Assembly (NCBI GenBank): GCA_031255035.1
Contig: JAIRTI010000073.1
Location: 1-14,783 of the forward strand
Length of the DNA: 14,783 nucleotides
Origin: Desulfovibrio sp.
Lineage (GTDB): Bacteria > Desulfobacterota > Desulfovibrionia > Desulfovibrionales > Desulfovibrionaceae
Direction of reading: 5' to 3'
Below the pieces are notes generated by a model that did no database searches, was not told where the DNA came from, and saw nothing but the letters and a program-made list of their open reading frames with translations. Shown piece by piece: positions 1-9,621 of this stretch. Each line of letters begins with the position of its first letter. Position 1 is the first letter of the stretch. A program made the position numbers and the translations under genes.

Positions 1-1544
1 GCCGCGCAAGCGATCAGGCGCCGCTGTCCCTGAAAAGCCGGGCCGAAAAAAGGACCAGGGCCGCCGCTTCGCCGGCTCGGGGCGACGCGTCCTGGGAGTC
101 GCTGTGGGATCACGAGCCCCGGGCCGCTCTTTTTGCCGCGGGCGCCAAGGCGGACAGCCGCCTGGTCGTGCCCGGCGATCTTTTTTTCTGCCTGCCCGGC
201 AACCATGCCGACGGGCATGACTATGCCCTTGACGCGGCGCGCGCCGGGGCCAGCGCCATCGTCGCCCTGCGCAACCCCTTTCTGAACGAAGCCGGCGCTG
301 CCGCGTTCTCCGGCGGCATGGTTTTTCCGCCGGTGTTCCTGGCGGATGACGTCCTGCAAGCCCTATGGCGTCTGGCTATGCGCCATCGGGACGCCTCCCT
401 GGCCAGGGTCATCGGCATCACCGGCACCGCCGGGAAAACCTCGATCAAAGACGTGCTGGCCCAGGTGCTGGAAACACGCGCGCGCACCGAGCGCAACCCG
501 AAAAACCACAACAACCAGATCGGCCTGCCCTTAAGCATGCTCAACGCTTCGGCCGACGCCTCTTTCTGGGTCATGGAAGTGGGCATCAGCGAAGGCCGGG
601 ACATGGACGAGCTTGGCCGGATTCTGCGCCCGGATATCGCCGTGATCCTGAATGTCGGGGACGCCCATATCGAGGGCTTGAACGAGTTGGGCGTGGCCGC
701 CAACAAAGCCAAGCTTCTCGACTACATCCAGCCGTCCGGAGTGGCCGTGGTCAGCGCCGACTACCCGGATCTGAACATCGAGGTCCGCAACAGGGCCCGG
801 CGGTTCAAGGAGCGCGGCATCGAACTGCTGCGCTTTTCCATCCTGACTCACGACGTCTTTTGCCGCGCCGAGTATGAAGGGCCGAAACACAGCATGGCCG
901 GCGAGTACTGGATATCCACCCAGGGCAACGAATATATGCTTGAAACGCCGTTCAGGGGCGAGTTCGGCAGCGAAAACGTGGCGGCCATCGTCACCACAGC
1001 CACCCAGCTCGGCCTGAGCCTGCCGGAACTCAGACACGGTTTTGCGCGGGCCAGTCTGCCGGAACAGCGCTTCGCCTGTTCACGCTATGAGAATTTCACC
1101 ATCGTTGACGACAGCTATAATTCAAACCCGCTTTCGGCCAAGCGCGTCGTCCGCACGGCCCAGGGCATGTCCTGGGAATACGGCCTGCCCTTAATTCTGG
1201 TTATGGGCGAGATGCTCGAACTGGGCGACAAGGCCGGGAACGCCCATATCGAACTCGGCGCGATCATGGCCGAGGCCAAACCCGAACTGATATTCTGGAA
1301 AGGAGGACAAGTGGCCGCCATTCGAACCGGCCTGCGCAAGGCCCTGTACCAGGGGGAGTTTTACCCCGTAAGCGGCGGCCAGGATTTCAGCCTCCTTCTT
1401 GATGAATTCGCCCTGAAGCGCGGCCTCGTCCTTTTCAAGGGATCACGCGCCAACCACATGGAGCGGCTTGTGGATATCTTCCGCGAGTGGGTCAAACAGG
1501 ACACCGCCAAACTCGACGCAACCGGAGACGGCGATGTTCTATAA
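1..1544 (+). CDS. murF: MurF, UDP-MurNAc-tripeptide--D-Ala-D-Ala ligase (5' end missing)
   Basis: This cytoplasmic Mur ligase adds D-Ala-D-Ala to UDP-MurNAc-tripeptide using ATP, completing the pentapeptide precursor. The frame is open from base 3, giving 513 visible residues. N-terminal substrate-domain motif [12 protein letters not shown] lies at visible residues 51-62. The ATP loop TGTAGKT is at 140-146, followed by the [12 protein letters not shown] block. The C-terminal domain shows [19 protein letters not shown] and a KGSR motif. A GTG at 168 is in frame but lies inside the conserved DSR..PGDLF motif, so it is not the start. No ATG, GTG or TTG occurs in frame before it, so the start lies outside the window. 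About 50 residues already precede the DSR motif, with an Arg/Ala/Ser-rich stretch at visible residues 10-28; this is longer than the usual MurF N-terminus. The stop overlaps mraY by 11 bp. Confidence 0.96.
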   Translation, partial: RASDQAPLSLKSRAEKRTRAAASPARGDASWESLWDHEPRAALFAAGAKADSRLVVPGDLFFCLPGNHADGHDYALDAARAGASAIVALRNPFLNEAGAAAFSGGMVFPPVFLADDVLQALWRLAMRHRDASLARVIGITGTAGKTSIKDVLAQVLETRARTERNPKNHNNQIGLPLSMLNASADASFWVMEVGISEGRDMDELGRILRPDIAVILNVGDAHIEGLNELGVAANKAKLLDYIQPSGVAVVSADYPDLNIEVRNRARRFKERGIELLRFSILTHDVFCRAEYEGPKHSMAGEYWISTQGNEYMLETPFRGEFGSENVAAIVTTATQLGLSLPELRHGFARASLPEQRFACSRYENFTIVDDSYNSNPLSAKRVVRTAQGMSWEYGLPLILVMGEMLELGDKAGNAHIELGAIMAEAKPELIFWKGGQVAAIRTGLRKALYQGEFYPVSGGQDFSLLLDEFALKRGLVLFKGSRANHMERLVDIFREWVKQDTAKLDATGDGDVL

Positions 1545-2610
1545 TCTGCTCTATCCCTTAAGCGCCGAAATCCGCGTCTTCAACGTCTTCCGCTATATCA
1601 CCTTCCGCTCGGTGTGGGCTCTGCTGACGGCCCTCATCATCAGCATTCTGATCGGGCCGTGGTTCATCCGCCAGTTGAAGCGCCTGAAATTCGGCCAGTA
1701 TATCCAGGACGACGTCAAGGCCCACCTTGAAAAAGCGGGCACCCCGACCATGGGAGGCCTGCTCATCGCCTTTTCCCTGTCCGTCAGCGTCCTGCTCTGG
1801 GGCGACCTGACAAACCCCTATGTCTGGCTCTCGCTGCTCGTGTTCTTCGGCTTCGGAACCGTGGGCTTTGTTGACGATTATCTCAAAATACGGCGCAAAA
1901 ACAACGACGGCATCAGCGTCAGAGCGAAATTTCTGGGTCAGGCCGTCGTGGCCTGTATCGCCATGGGCGTGCTCTTCACCCTGCCCGCCTATTCGACGCA
2001 CCTGGCCGTGCCCTTTTTCAAAAACTTCACTCCGGATCTGGGCTTGCTGTATCTGCCGTTCGCCGTGCTCGTCATGGTCGGAACCTCCAACGGCGTCAAC
2101 CTGACCGACGGCCTGGACGGCCTGGCTATCGGCCCGACCATTGTCACCGGCATGTGCCTGGCGGTCTTCATCTATGTGGCCGGGAACGTGTCCATGGCCG
2201 GCTATCTCCAGGTGCCTTACGTGCCCGGCGTCGGCGAGGTGACGGTATTCTGCGGGGCTCTGGTCGGCGCGAGCATCGGTTTTCTGTGGTTCAACGCCTA
2301 CCCGGCCCAGGTATTCATGGGCGATGTGGGCGCCCTCTCCCTGGGCGGGGTTCTCGGCTTTCTGTCGGTCCTGTGCAAGCAGGAGCTGATTCTGCTCGTG
2401 GTCGGCGGGCTTTTTGTGGTGGAAACCCTGTCGGTCATCATGCAGGTCGGCTATTTCAAATTCACCGGGGGCAAGCGTTTTTTCCGCATGGCCCCGCTGC
2501 ACCATCATTTTGAAATGGCCGGCACGCCCGAATCGAAAATCATCATCCGTTTCTGGATCATGTCCGGCATTCTCGCTCTTGTGGGCCTGTCGATCCTGAA
2601 ACTTCGCTGA
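1534..2610 (+). CDS. mraY: MraY, phospho-MurNAc-pentapeptide translocase
   Basis: This integral membrane enzyme transfers phospho-MurNAc-pentapeptide from UDP to undecaprenyl phosphate, making lipid I on the inner face of the membrane. The protein is 358 residues, the normal family length (E. coli 360). Visible motifs are AGTPTMGG (68-75), the Mg-binding pair D114-D115 in [17 protein letters not shown] (189-197), D264 in FMGDVGA and the HHH triad at 323-325 in PLHHHFE. Hydrophobic segments alternate along the whole length, as expected for ten helices. The ATG at 1534 was chosen over an in-frame ATG at 1468 because [10 protein letters not shown] is the typical N-terminus. It also has a GGAG at 1524-1527. 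The start overlaps the murF 3' end by 11 bp, implying translational coupling. Confidence 0.98.
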   Translation: MFYNLLYPLSAEIRVFNVFRYITFRSVWALLTALIISILIGPWFIRQLKRLKFGQYIQDDVKAHLEKAGTPTMGGLLIAFSLSVSVLLWGDLTNPYVWLSLLVFFGFGTVGFVDDYLKIRRKNNDGISVRAKFLGQAVVACIAMGVLFTLPAYSTHLAVPFFKNFTPDLGLLYLPFAVLVMVGTSNGVNLTDGLDGLAIGPTIVTGMCLAVFIYVAGNVSMAGYLQVPYVPGVGEVTVFCGALVGASIGFLWFNAYPAQVFMGDVGALSLGGVLGFLSVLCKQELILLVVGGLFVVETLSVIMQVGYFKFTGGKRFFRMAPLHHHFEMAGTPESKIIIRFWIMSGILALVGLSILKLR

Positions 2611-2618
2611 GCGACGCC

Positions 2619-4007
2619 ATGCACGACGACACCAGCAAAACACGGCATCCGGCCCTTGCGCCGGGCATGCGCCGCCCGGTCACACCGGGAGAACTCGCCG
2701 TCATCGTCGGGGCCGGGGCTTCGGGCCTTGCCGCCGCGCGTCTGCTCTCGGCCGTCGGCGCCCGCCTGCGCCTGCTGGACGCCAACGCCGCCAACGTCAC
2801 GGAAGAGACACGCGTCCTGGCGGACGATCTCGGCATGGAAATCATCCGCGGCCCGCACCGGGCCGAAGACTTCAGCGGCGCCGCCCTGGTCGTCACCAGT
2901 CCGGGCGTGCCCGTTTCCCTGTTGCTCCCGCTCGTGCGAAAAGCCGGCGCCGCCGAACTGATCGGTGAAATGGAACTCGCCCTGCGCTATGTCTCCGAGC
3001 CCATACTGGCGGTGACGGGCACCAGCGGCAAAACCACCACGGTCAGCCTGGCGGCGGCCATGCTTGAAGAGGCGGGCCGGCGGGTCTTTCTGGGCGGCAA
3101 TATCGGAACCCCCCTTTCAGAGCATGTGCTCCGCAATGAGCGCGCCGACGTGCTGGCGCTGGAACTTTCCAGCTTCCAGTTGCAAGGCCTTTCGCATCTG
3201 CGCCCCCGCGTGGCCGTGCTCCTGAACCTGACGGTCAATCACCTCGACCATCACAAAGACATGGCCGAATACACGGACGCCAAATTCCGCCTCTTCGCCC
3301 TTCAGGAAGCCGGTGATGTCGCCATCCTTCCCGCGAATGACCCGGCATTGCGTTCGCTTTACGAGCAGCGGCGCTGCCGCGCCCGCCTGGAGTTTTTCAC
3401 GGCCACGGACCGCTTTGCCAAGACCAGGCTGATCGGGACGCACAACCGGGCCAACGCCGAAGCGGCCTTCCTGGCCTGCCTGCCCTTCGGCGTGAACGAG
3501 GAGGCGGCGGCGCGGGCCGTAGCCGCCTTCGTCCCTCTGCCGCACCGTCTGGAGACCGTGGGCGAACTGAACGGCGTTCTGTACGTCAACGACTCGAAAA
3601 GCACCACGGTGGAGGCCCTGCGGGCCGCGCTTTCCAGCTTTGACTCCCCGGTGCTGCTGCTTGCCGGCGGCAAGTTCAAGGGGGGGGATCTGGCCTCTCT
3701 GCGCGGGCTTGTCAAGGAGAAGGTCCGGGCCGTCGCCCTGTTCGGGGCCGGCCGGAATTTTTTTGAGGAGGCCTGGCAGGGCGCCGCGCCCATAAGCTGG
3801 GACGCGGCCCTGCCCGAGGCCGTGGCCCGCCTGCGCCCGCAAGCGCGACCCGGCGACGTGGTCCTGCTTTCGCCCGCCACCTCCAGCTATGACAGCTATC
3901 GCAACTATCTGGAACGCGGAGACCATTTCCGGAGCCTTGTCGGCGACGCCCTTAAAGAACTCGAAAAACGGGCCGGACAAGAAGAAATAAAGGGAGAAAC
4001 GGCATGA
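2619..4007 (+). CDS. murD: MurD, UDP-MurNAc-L-Ala--D-Glu ligase
   Basis: This cytoplasmic ATP-dependent ligase adds D-glutamate to UDP-MurNAc-L-Ala. The protein is 462 residues. The N-terminal nucleotide-sugar domain has GAGASG (31-36). The central domain has the ATP loop GTSGKTTT (134-141), LGGNIG (158-163), ELSSFQL (182-188) and NHLDHH (207-212). The C-terminal domain has PHRLE (308-312), NDSKSTT (324-330), AGGKFKGGD and SPATSSYDSYRNYLERGDHF (418-437). The start at 2619 lies 8 bp after mraY and has only a weak ribosome binding site. An in-frame ATG at codon 17 (2667) would give a more typical spacing to GAGASG, so the exact start is uncertain. The GG of KGGD sits on a run of eight G (3680-3687), but the frame is intact. 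The stop shares ATGA with ftsW. Confidence 0.97.
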   Translation: MHDDTSKTRHPALAPGMRRPVTPGELAVIVGAGASGLAAARLLSAVGARLRLLDANAANVTEETRVLADDLGMEIIRGPHRAEDFSGAALVVTSPGVPVSLLLPLVRKAGAAELIGEMELALRYVSEPILAVTGTSGKTTTVSLAAAMLEEAGRRVFLGGNIGTPLSEHVLRNERADVLALELSSFQLQGLSHLRPRVAVLLNLTVNHLDHHKDMAEYTDAKFRLFALQEAGDVAILPANDPALRSLYEQRRCRARLEFFTATDRFAKTRLIGTHNRANAEAAFLACLPFGVNEEAAARAVAAFVPLPHRLETVGELNGVLYVNDSKSTTVEALRAALSSFDSPVLLLAGGKFKGGDLASLRGLVKEKVRAVALFGAGRNFFEEAWQGAAPISWDAALPEAVARLRPQARPGDVVLLSPATSSYDSYRNYLERGDHFRSLVGDALKELEKRAGQEEIKGETA

Positions 4008-5161
4008 GCGCCCTGACCGACGCCCTCGCGCCCCCGCCGGGCCTGCTTTCCGCAGAGGCCTCGACGCATGTGCGCCCCGGCAGGCCCGACTGGTGGTTCC
4101 TGGCCATCACCGCCGTGCTGGTGATCATCGGGCTCATGATGGTCTTTTCGGCCAGCGGCATTCTGGCCGAGCGCATGCAGGCCGACACCTATTACTTTTT
4201 CAAGCGGCAGTTGCTCTTCGCGGTGGAGAGCGCCATAGTCCTGGCCGTCGCCGCCGGGCTGCCGCGGTCGGTTCTGCACCACGCGCATTATCCGGCGCTT
4301 CTGATCAGCTTCGTCCTGCTCGTCCTCTGCCTGTCGCCCCTGGGAGATCCGGCCAAAGGGGCGCACCGCTGGATAGGCTTCGGCCCCTTGCGCTTCCAGC
4401 CCATGGAATTCGCGAAGATCGCCCTGGTGCTCTACCTCGCCTATTTCATGAGCACGAAGCAGGGCATCGTCAAAAGTTTCAGCAAGGGCGTGATCCCGCC
4501 CTTTTTGATCACCGGCCTCATGTGCGCGCTTTTGCTCATGCAGCCGGACTTCGGGGCAGCGGCCTTCTGCGCCATCCTGCTCTTTATCATGTGTTTTGTC
4601 GGCGGCACGCGCCTCATCTATCTCCTGGCATCGGCGCTGATAGCCTCGGGCGGCGCGTATTTGCTGGTCGTGGCCGAACCCTACCGCTTCAGACGCCTGC
4701 TGGCCTTCAGAGATCCCTTCGCGGACGCCTCGGACACGGGCTACCACCTTGTGCAGTCCTTCTACGCCTTCGGCTCGGGCGGATTGTGGGGCGAGGGTCT
4801 CGGCGCCGGGCGCCAGAAACTCTTCTACCTGCCCGAGGCGCACAACGATTTTATCATGGCCGTCATGGGCGAGGAAGCCGGCTTTGTAGGCATCTCGCTG
4901 ATATTCATGCTCGTGGCCGCGTTTTTCTGGCGGGGCATGATCATCGCGCTTCGGCAACCCGACTTGCGCGGCCGGATTACCGCCTTCGGCCTTTTGCTGG
5001 TGCCGGCGGTTTCCTGCGTGCTCAACCTGGCGGTGGTCATGGGGCTTGTTCCGCCCAAGGGCGTGCCCATGCCCTTCATCAGTTACGGCGGCAGCAGTCT
5101 TCTGGGCTCGCTCATATGCGTGGGCCTTTTGCTCAACCTCTCGCGCCGGGCGCGCATCTGA
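4004..5161 (+). CDS. ftsW: FtsW, SEDS-family septal peptidoglycan glycosyltransferase
   Basis: This polytopic membrane protein polymerises lipid II at the division septum together with a class B penicillin-binding protein. The protein is 385 residues with a hydrophilic N-terminus of about 30 residues, followed by roughly ten hydrophobic segments. SEDS signatures are GAHRWIGFGPLRFQPMEFAK (119-138), QPDFGAAA (180-187), the loop DTGYHLVQSFYAFGSGG (244-260) and AHNDFIMAVMGEE, with D282 at the position of the SEDS catalytic aspartate. The C-terminal block is PKGVPMPFISYGGSS. RodA is the main alternative, but the position between murD and murG and the PKGVPMPFISYGGSS ending fit FtsW. A GGGAG at 3992-3996 is well placed, and the start overlaps the murD stop as ATGA. 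Confidence 0.95.
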   Translation: MSALTDALAPPPGLLSAEASTHVRPGRPDWWFLAITAVLVIIGLMMVFSASGILAERMQADTYYFFKRQLLFAVESAIVLAVAAGLPRSVLHHAHYPALLISFVLLVLCLSPLGDPAKGAHRWIGFGPLRFQPMEFAKIALVLYLAYFMSTKQGIVKSFSKGVIPPFLITGLMCALLLMQPDFGAAAFCAILLFIMCFVGGTRLIYLLASALIASGGAYLLVVAEPYRFRRLLAFRDPFADASDTGYHLVQSFYAFGSGGLWGEGLGAGRQKLFYLPEAHNDFIMAVMGEEAGFVGISLIFMLVAAFFWRGMIIALRQPDLRGRITAFGLLLVPAVSCVLNLAVVMGLVPPKGVPMPFISYGGSSLLGSLICVGLLLNLSRRARI

Positions 5162-5171
5162 GGGTTTCGGC

Positions 5172-6410
5172 ATGGATCGCGTCATCATCACCACAGGCGG
5201 CACGGGCGGTCATATTTTCCCGGCCTTGTCCCTGGCCGAGGAGATTCGGCGGCGCAACCCCGGGGCCATGGTCCTGTTCATGGGTGGGCAATACGGCCTG
5301 GAGGCGGATCTCGCCGCCAAAGCCGGCCTTGATTTCGCCGGACTTCCGGTCCGGGGCGTCATGGGCCGGGGCTTCAAGGGCGCGGCGGCCGCGTTGGGCA
5401 TGCTTCGCGGCATTGCCGAGGCCTTGCGGGTCATCCGGAAGACCAAGCCGGAAATGGTTGTCGGTTTCGGCGGCTATGCCGCCTTTGCCGGGGTGCTGGC
5501 CGGACGCATGCGCGGGCTCCCCACGGCCATCCACGAGCAGAACGCCTTTCCCGGCATGAGCAACCGCCTGCTGGGCCGCGTGGCGGACCGCATTTTCCTG
5601 TCCATGCCGATCCGGGATTCCGTCTTTGACCCGGCCAGGTGCGTCCTGGTCGGCAACCCGGTGCGCGCGGGCATTGTGGCCTTGCACGAGTCGCTTCGCG
5701 CCCGTGGCGAGGCCGACGGCGCCCGAAGCTGTTTCGGCGGCGTTGACGCCCCGAGTCCGTTCACCGGCGGCGGCGTCCAGGATGATTCGGCGGACGCCGC
5801 GAAGGACGCGGCCGCCGACGGCCCCTGCCGGCTTCTGGTCATGGGCGGGAGCCAGGGGGCCAAAGCCCTGAACGACGGCGTTCTGGCCTCTCTCGGGCCG
5901 CTTCTTGAGGCGGGCATCGTCATCCGCCACCAGACGGGACAGGCGGACTACGAGCGGGTGCGGGCCGCATACCGGGAAGCCATGGCCGAACACGTTCGCG
6001 TCGAGGCTTTTATCAACGACATGCCCAAGGCCTATGCCTGGGCCGACCTTGCGCTGTGCCGCGCCGGGGCGTCAAGTCTGGCGGAGATAACGGCCGCCGG
6101 CCTGCCCGCGGTGCTGGCGCCTTTTCCCCAGGCCGCGCAGGACCATCAGCGTCACAACGCCCGCTTTCTGGAAAAAGTCGGGGCCGCCCTGCGCGTCGAG
6201 CAGGCGGACTTCAAACGCGAGCCCGCGGTCCTGACAAAGGCCCTGCTTTCCCTCGTCAAAGACAGGGAACGCCTCGCCGCGATGGCGGAAAAAAGTCTGG
6301 CCCTGGCGAAACCCTACGCGGCGCGGGATCTCGCGGACGGATTGGAAGACCTGCTCGAAAAGCGCCGCGCCGGCGACCCCGGCCGGACGGAGAAAAGCCA
6401 TGCGAAATAG
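5172..6410 (+). CDS. murG: MurG, UDP-GlcNAc:lipid I GlcNAc transferase
   Basis: This peripheral membrane glycosyltransferase (GT-B fold) converts lipid I to lipid II. The start is the ATG at 5172, giving [18 protein letters not shown] longer in-frame reading from 5046 only runs back into ftsW. A GAGGG at 5160-5164 lies 7 bp upstream. Acceptor-domain motifs are [12 protein letters not shown] (7-18), VGFGGYAA (97-104) and [13 protein letters not shown] (120-132). Donor-domain motifs are LVMGGSQGA (222-230), RHQTG (252-256), [11 protein letters not shown] (296-306) and [14 protein letters not shown] (317-330). The protein is 412 residues against about 355-360 usual. Most of the excess is an Ala/Asp/Gly-rich insert at about residues 178-217, exactly at the join between the two Rossmann domains. 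The 3' end overlaps murC by 11 bp. Confidence 0.97.
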   Translation: MDRVIITTGGTGGHIFPALSLAEEIRRRNPGAMVLFMGGQYGLEADLAAKAGLDFAGLPVRGVMGRGFKGAAAALGMLRGIAEALRVIRKTKPEMVVGFGGYAAFAGVLAGRMRGLPTAIHEQNAFPGMSNRLLGRVADRIFLSMPIRDSVFDPARCVLVGNPVRAGIVALHESLRARGEADGARSCFGGVDAPSPFTGGGVQDDSADAAKDAAADGPCRLLVMGGSQGAKALNDGVLASLGPLLEAGIVIRHQTGQADYERVRAAYREAMAEHVRVEAFINDMPKAYAWADLALCRAGASSLAEITAAGLPAVLAPFPQAAQDHQRHNARFLEKVGAALRVEQADFKREPAVLTKALLSLVKDRERLAAMAEKSLALAKPYAARDLADGLEDLLEKRRAGDPGRTEKSHAK

Positions 6411-7767
6411 AATCAAGACAGTGCACATGGTCGGCATCGGCGGCGCGGGCATGAGCGGCATAGCCGAAGTCCTTCTGAACCTCGGCTATGCCGTGCACGG
6501 TTCCGACATCGCCCAAAGCGCTCCGACGGAGCGGCTGCGCGCCCTGGGGGCGCGGGTGGCCATCGGCCATGCGGCGGAAAACGTGCGCGAGGCCCATGTG
6601 CTGGTGAAGTCAACGGCGGTCCGCGACGACAACCCCGAGCTTCTGGCCGCCCGTGAGCAGGGCATCCCCATCATCCCCAGGGCCGAGATGCTGGCGGAGC
6701 TGATGCGTCTTCGCACCGGCATCGCCATTGCCGGAACCCACGGCAAGACGACCACCACGTCTCTGGCGGCCGGGATTTTCGAAGAAGCCGGGATTGACCC
6801 CACGGTGATCATCGGCGGACGGCTGAACGCTTACGGCGCCAACGCCCGCCTGGGCGCGGGCGAATATCTTATAGCGGAAGCCGACGAATCCGACGGTTCT
6901 TTCCTGTGCCTTTTCCCGATCCTGAACGTGGTCACCAACGTCGACATGGACCACATGGACTTTTATCCCGACAGGGACAGCATCGACGAGGCCTTTATCC
7001 AGTTCATGAACAAGGTGCCCTTTTACGGCGTCAATGTCGTCTGCGGCGACGATCCGGGTGTGCGCCGCCTGCTGCCGCGCGTCAACCGCCCGGTGATCAC
7101 CTATGGGTTCAACGCCGGAAATGATTTGACGGCTGAAGCCGCCGTGTGCGCCGAAGTCAGCCGCTTCGTGGTCCGGCTCAAGGGCATGCTCCTGGGAGAA
7201 GTCAATCTGAACCAGCCCGGGCGGCACAATATCCTGAACGCCATGGCGGCTATCGGCATCGCCATGCAATGCGACATCCCGATGTCGACCTGCATGAGCG
7301 CCCTGGCTGAATTCAAGGGCGTAGGCAGGCGTTTCGAGAAAAAAGGCGAGAAGAACGGCGTGGTTGTCGTTGACGACTACGGGCATCACCCGGCGGAAAT
7401 AGCGGCCACCATCGCCACGGCCAGGCAATGCCTGCCCGGCAGACGCCTGGTGGCGGCTTTTCAGCCGCACCGCTTCACGCGCACCAAGGCCCTTTTCGGG
7501 GATTTCTGCAAGGTTTTTGACGGCGTCGACAAGCTCTTTCTTACCGAGATTTACGCCGCCTCGGAGGCCCCGATACCGGGCGTCAGCGGGGAAAGCCTGG
7601 CGAGCGGCATCCGCCAGGTCTCAAGCACCGACGTCGCCTACTGCCGCGACTTCGACGAACTCCTGGACAAGCTGAACGAAGAACTGACAAGCGGCGACCT
7701 GCTCCTGACCCTGGGCGCCGGCAACATCACCACCATCGGCCCGCGCTGGCTGGAGCAAGTCTCTTGA
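6400..7767 (+). CDS. murC: MurC, UDP-N-acetylmuramate--L-alanine ligase
   Basis: This cytoplasmic ATP-dependent ligase adds the first amino acid, L-alanine, to UDP-MurNAc. The protein is 455 residues, a normal length. Motifs in order are GIGGAGMSG (12-20) for the UDP-sugar, ATP loop GTHGKTTT (112-119), EADESDGSF (160-168), [11 protein letters not shown] (179-189), GRHNILNA (274-281), GVGRRFE (307-313), DDYGHHP (325-331) and FQPHRFTRT (354-362). These separate MurC from the related Mpl and from MurD/E/F. A GGAG at 6389-6392 sits 7 bp before the ATG. It overlaps murG by 11 bp at its 5' end and murB by 4 bp (TTGA) at its 3' end. Confidence 0.98.
   Translation: MRNRIKTVHMVGIGGAGMSGIAEVLLNLGYAVHGSDIAQSAPTERLRALGARVAIGHAAENVREAHVLVKSTAVRDDNPELLAAREQGIPIIPRAEMLAELMRLRTGIAIAGTHGKTTTTSLAAGIFEEAGIDPTVIIGGRLNAYGANARLGAGEYLIAEADESDGSFLCLFPILNVVTNVDMDHMDFYPDRDSIDEAFIQFMNKVPFYGVNVVCGDDPGVRRLLPRVNRPVITYGFNAGNDLTAEAAVCAEVSRFVVRLKGMLLGEVNLNQPGRHNILNAMAAIGIAMQCDIPMSTCMSALAEFKGVGRRFEKKGEKNGVVVVDDYGHHPAEIAATIATARQCLPGRRLVAAFQPHRFTRTKALFGDFCKVFDGVDKLFLTEIYAASEAPIPGVSGESLASGIRQVSSTDVAYCRDFDELLDKLNEELTSGDLLLTLGAGNITTIGPRWLEQVS
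7752..7766 (+). promoter_or_regulatory. Ribosome binding site and TTG start of murB
   Basis: GGAG at 7752-7755 lies 8 bp before a TTG at 7764, which overlaps the murC stop as TTGA. No ATG or GTG lies downstream in frame before the conserved SIRIGG motif, so this rare start is the best choice. Such an overlap allows terminating ribosomes on murC to restart on murB. Confidence 0.7.
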
Positions 7768-8663
7768 CCTCCAGCCCGGCCATAGGCGTCGTTGACGCCC
7801 CCAGCCTCGCCGAAAGGACCAGCATCCGCATCGGCGGCAGAGCCATTGCCGAGGTCTCGGTCGAGGGACGCCACGGTCTGGAGCGGCTCCCGGAGACGCT
7901 GAAACGGCTTGGCGGCGAGGCCAGGGCCTTCGGCAGGGGAAGCAACATCCTCGCCGCTGACGCGGATCTGCCCCTGGTGCTGGTCCGCATGGCCGGCCGG
8001 GAAGATATCTCGGTTCTGGGTGAAGAAGGCGATACCGTTCTGGTGCGGGTTCCGGGCGGCATGCGCCTGTCCACGCTTCTGGCCAGGGCGGCCGCGCTGA
8101 AGTTATCGGGCCTGGAGGGCCTGGCCGGCATTCCGGGGAGCGTCGGCGGGGCCGTGGCCATGAATGCCGGTTCCTTTGGCGTGGAGATAGGCGGCCTGCT
8201 GCGAAAAGCCTCGGTTTTTTCTCCGGACCGGGGGCTGGTTGAGGTCGATGCGCAAGATATGGCCCTCACTTACCGGCACAGCGCCGTCCAGGACGCAACG
8301 GGCCTCTGCCTGGTGCACGACGTCACCCTTGAGCTTCGTCCGGGAAACGGGGAGGCCGTCCGGGAAAAAATGGCGGCCTGCATGCTGAAAAAACGCCAGA
8401 GTCAGCCTCTGGACGCGGCCAGCGCGGGCAGCGCCTTCAAAAATCCGGCGCCGGACGCCGCCGCCGGAAAATTGCTGGAAGAGGCCGGCTTCAAAGGCAA
8501 AAAACTCGGCGGCATGGCCTTTTCACCGCTGCACGCCAATTTTTTGCTGAACGAAGGCGGCGGCACCTGCGAGGCCGCCCTGGAACTTCTGAATCTTGCC
8601 AGGGAAGCGGTTCAGCGGACCTCCGGCCAGGCGCTGGAGTTGGAAATAAGAGTATGGCCATAA
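7764..8663 (+). CDS. murB: MurB, UDP-N-acetylenolpyruvylglucosamine reductase
   Basis: This cytoplasmic flavoenzyme uses NADPH and FAD to reduce UDP-GlcNAc-enolpyruvate to UDP-MurNAc. The protein is 299 residues from a TTG start. FAD-binding motifs are SIRIGG (20-25), GRGSNIL (57-63) and [19 protein letters not shown] (121-139). TYRHS (169-173) holds the substrate-binding Tyr-Arg pair. KRQSQPL precedes SAGSAFKNP, with S223 at the position of the catalytic serine. [11 protein letters not shown] and [10 protein letters not shown] follow, and a Glu lies near the end in ELEIRVWP. The size and motif spacing resemble the shorter MurB type rather than the 342-residue E. coli form. The gene couples to murC by TTGA and overlaps ftsQ by 10 bp. 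There is no ddl between murB and ftsQ. Confidence 0.96.
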   Translation: MTSSPAIGVVDAPSLAERTSIRIGGRAIAEVSVEGRHGLERLPETLKRLGGEARAFGRGSNILAADADLPLVLVRMAGREDISVLGEEGDTVLVRVPGGMRLSTLLARAAALKLSGLEGLAGIPGSVGGAVAMNAGSFGVEIGGLLRKASVFSPDRGLVEVDAQDMALTYRHSAVQDATGLCLVHDVTLELRPGNGEAVREKMAACMLKKRQSQPLDAASAGSAFKNPAPDAAAGKLLEEAGFKGKKLGGMAFSPLHANFLLNEGGGTCEAALELLNLAREAVQRTSGQALELEIRVWP

Positions 8664-9556
8664 AAAGAAACAGTCCGCGAGACCGTCTGGTCCGCAACAG
8701 CAGCCGGGTTCCCCTGACTCGCGGCGGCCCAAGGGCCGCGCCGGGGAAAAACACGCGGCGGCAGGAGAAGCGCCTCCTCTCCTTCCAGCCCTTCAGCTTC
8801 GCGCCGGCGCAAAAAATTCGCTCGCTCTTGTCGTTGGCCGGGCTTTTGTCCATGCTCCTTATTCTTATTGCGGGAGTTGGTTTTGGCCTGCTTTACGGCT
8901 ACCGCAGCCTGACGGCCGGAGAATATTTCGCCCTGAGAAAGCTTGAAATCAAGGGGAATTCGCGTATAACATCTAGAGAAATTCTAGAAACTGCCGATCT
9001 AGTAGAAGGAGCAAACACGCTGGCCCTTTCCCTCGACGCGGTGGAGGAAGCTCTGGCGAAGCACCCCTGGATCGCCGAAGTCTCGGTGAAACGGGTTCTG
9101 CCGGGCACCCTGATCATCGGCATCCGCGAAAAAGTGCCGGCCTTCTGGTTACGCCGGGGAGAGACGCTTCAGTACGCCGACATATACGGAACCCCCATAG
9201 CGCCGGTCATTCCCGGCAAGTTCGCCTCCCTGCCCGCCCTGGAGGTGGAGCCGGGGGCCGAGGACGCGATCTGGGCCCTGCCGGATTTGGTACGGAGTTT
9301 GAAAGAATCGCGGCTTTTGAGCGGCATGGGCGCCGTGAGCATGGTCCGCCTTTCCTCCGCCAGGGGGGTAGAGCTTTTCGTGGAAGAGTCGCGGCTGAAA
9401 ATAACCATCAGTATTGAGGAATGGCTGCCCAACCTGCGCCGCCTCGGGCTGACTCTGGCGGACCTGAACCGCAGGGGAGAGCTTTCGGCCGTTCGCGAAA
9501 TACGCGCCCAGGGCGTGAACGTCTGGGTAGAAAAGATATCGCGTGACCACGGCTGA
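8654..9556 (+). CDS. ftsQ: FtsQ, POTRA-domain cell division protein
   Basis: This bitopic inner-membrane protein links early and late divisome proteins; in model bacteria it works with FtsB and FtsL. The protein is 300 residues. It has a basic cytoplasmic tail of about 55 residues (Arg/Lys/Ser/Pro rich), one membrane segment at about 57-82, and a POTRA domain at about 91-165 containing the KLEIKGNSRIT strand and HPWIAEVSVKRVLPGTLII. A beta domain follows, with the EKVPAFWL join at 159-166. Sequence is poorly conserved in this family, so the call rests on architecture plus position between murB and ftsA. Codons around 8955-9015 are strikingly different from the rest of the gene (TCT, AGA, CTA, GTA, GGA), in a patch that also carries a promoter-like element. 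A 65-bp gap follows before ftsA. Confidence 0.93.
   Translation: MAIKRNSPRDRLVRNSSRVPLTRGGPRAAPGKNTRRQEKRLLSFQPFSFAPAQKIRSLLSLAGLLSMLLILIAGVGFGLLYGYRSLTAGEYFALRKLEIKGNSRITSREILETADLVEGANTLALSLDAVEEALAKHPWIAEVSVKRVLPGTLIIGIREKVPAFWLRRGETLQYADIYGTPIAPVIPGKFASLPALEVEPGAEDAIWALPDLVRSLKESRLLSGMGAVSMVRLSSARGVELFVEESRLKITISIEEWLPNLRRLGLTLADLNRRGELSAVREIRAQGVNVWVEKISRDHG
8943..8970 (+). promoter_or_regulatory. Candidate internal promoter in ftsQ, upstream of ftsA-ftsZ
   Basis: TTGAAA (8943-8948) and TATAAC (8965-8970) each match the sigma70 consensus at 5 of 6 bases and are 16 bp apart. They lie in a short AT-rich patch within an otherwise GC-rich gene. The predicted start point falls in or next to two TCTAGA hexamers (8972-8977 and 8983-8988). 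In E. coli, promoters for ftsA and ftsZ also lie inside the upstream dcw genes. Use in this organism is inferred. Confidence 0.5.
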
Positions 9557-9621
9557 AAAACATCGCTTCAGGCGTTGGGCGCGCCCGGCAACCGTACCGG
9601 GAGAAGGGTGAGGAGACAACG

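Noticed and set aside
3680..3687. Run of eight G in murD as a possible phase-variable tract
   Set aside because: It codes for the conserved GG of KGGD in an essential enzyme and the frame is intact; switching it off would be lethal.
1558..5203. Long antisense ORFs opposite mraY (1558-2643) and ftsW (3905-5203)
   Set aside because: These are composition shadows of certain genes; hydrophobic codons reversed give His/Gln/Glu-rich nonsense.
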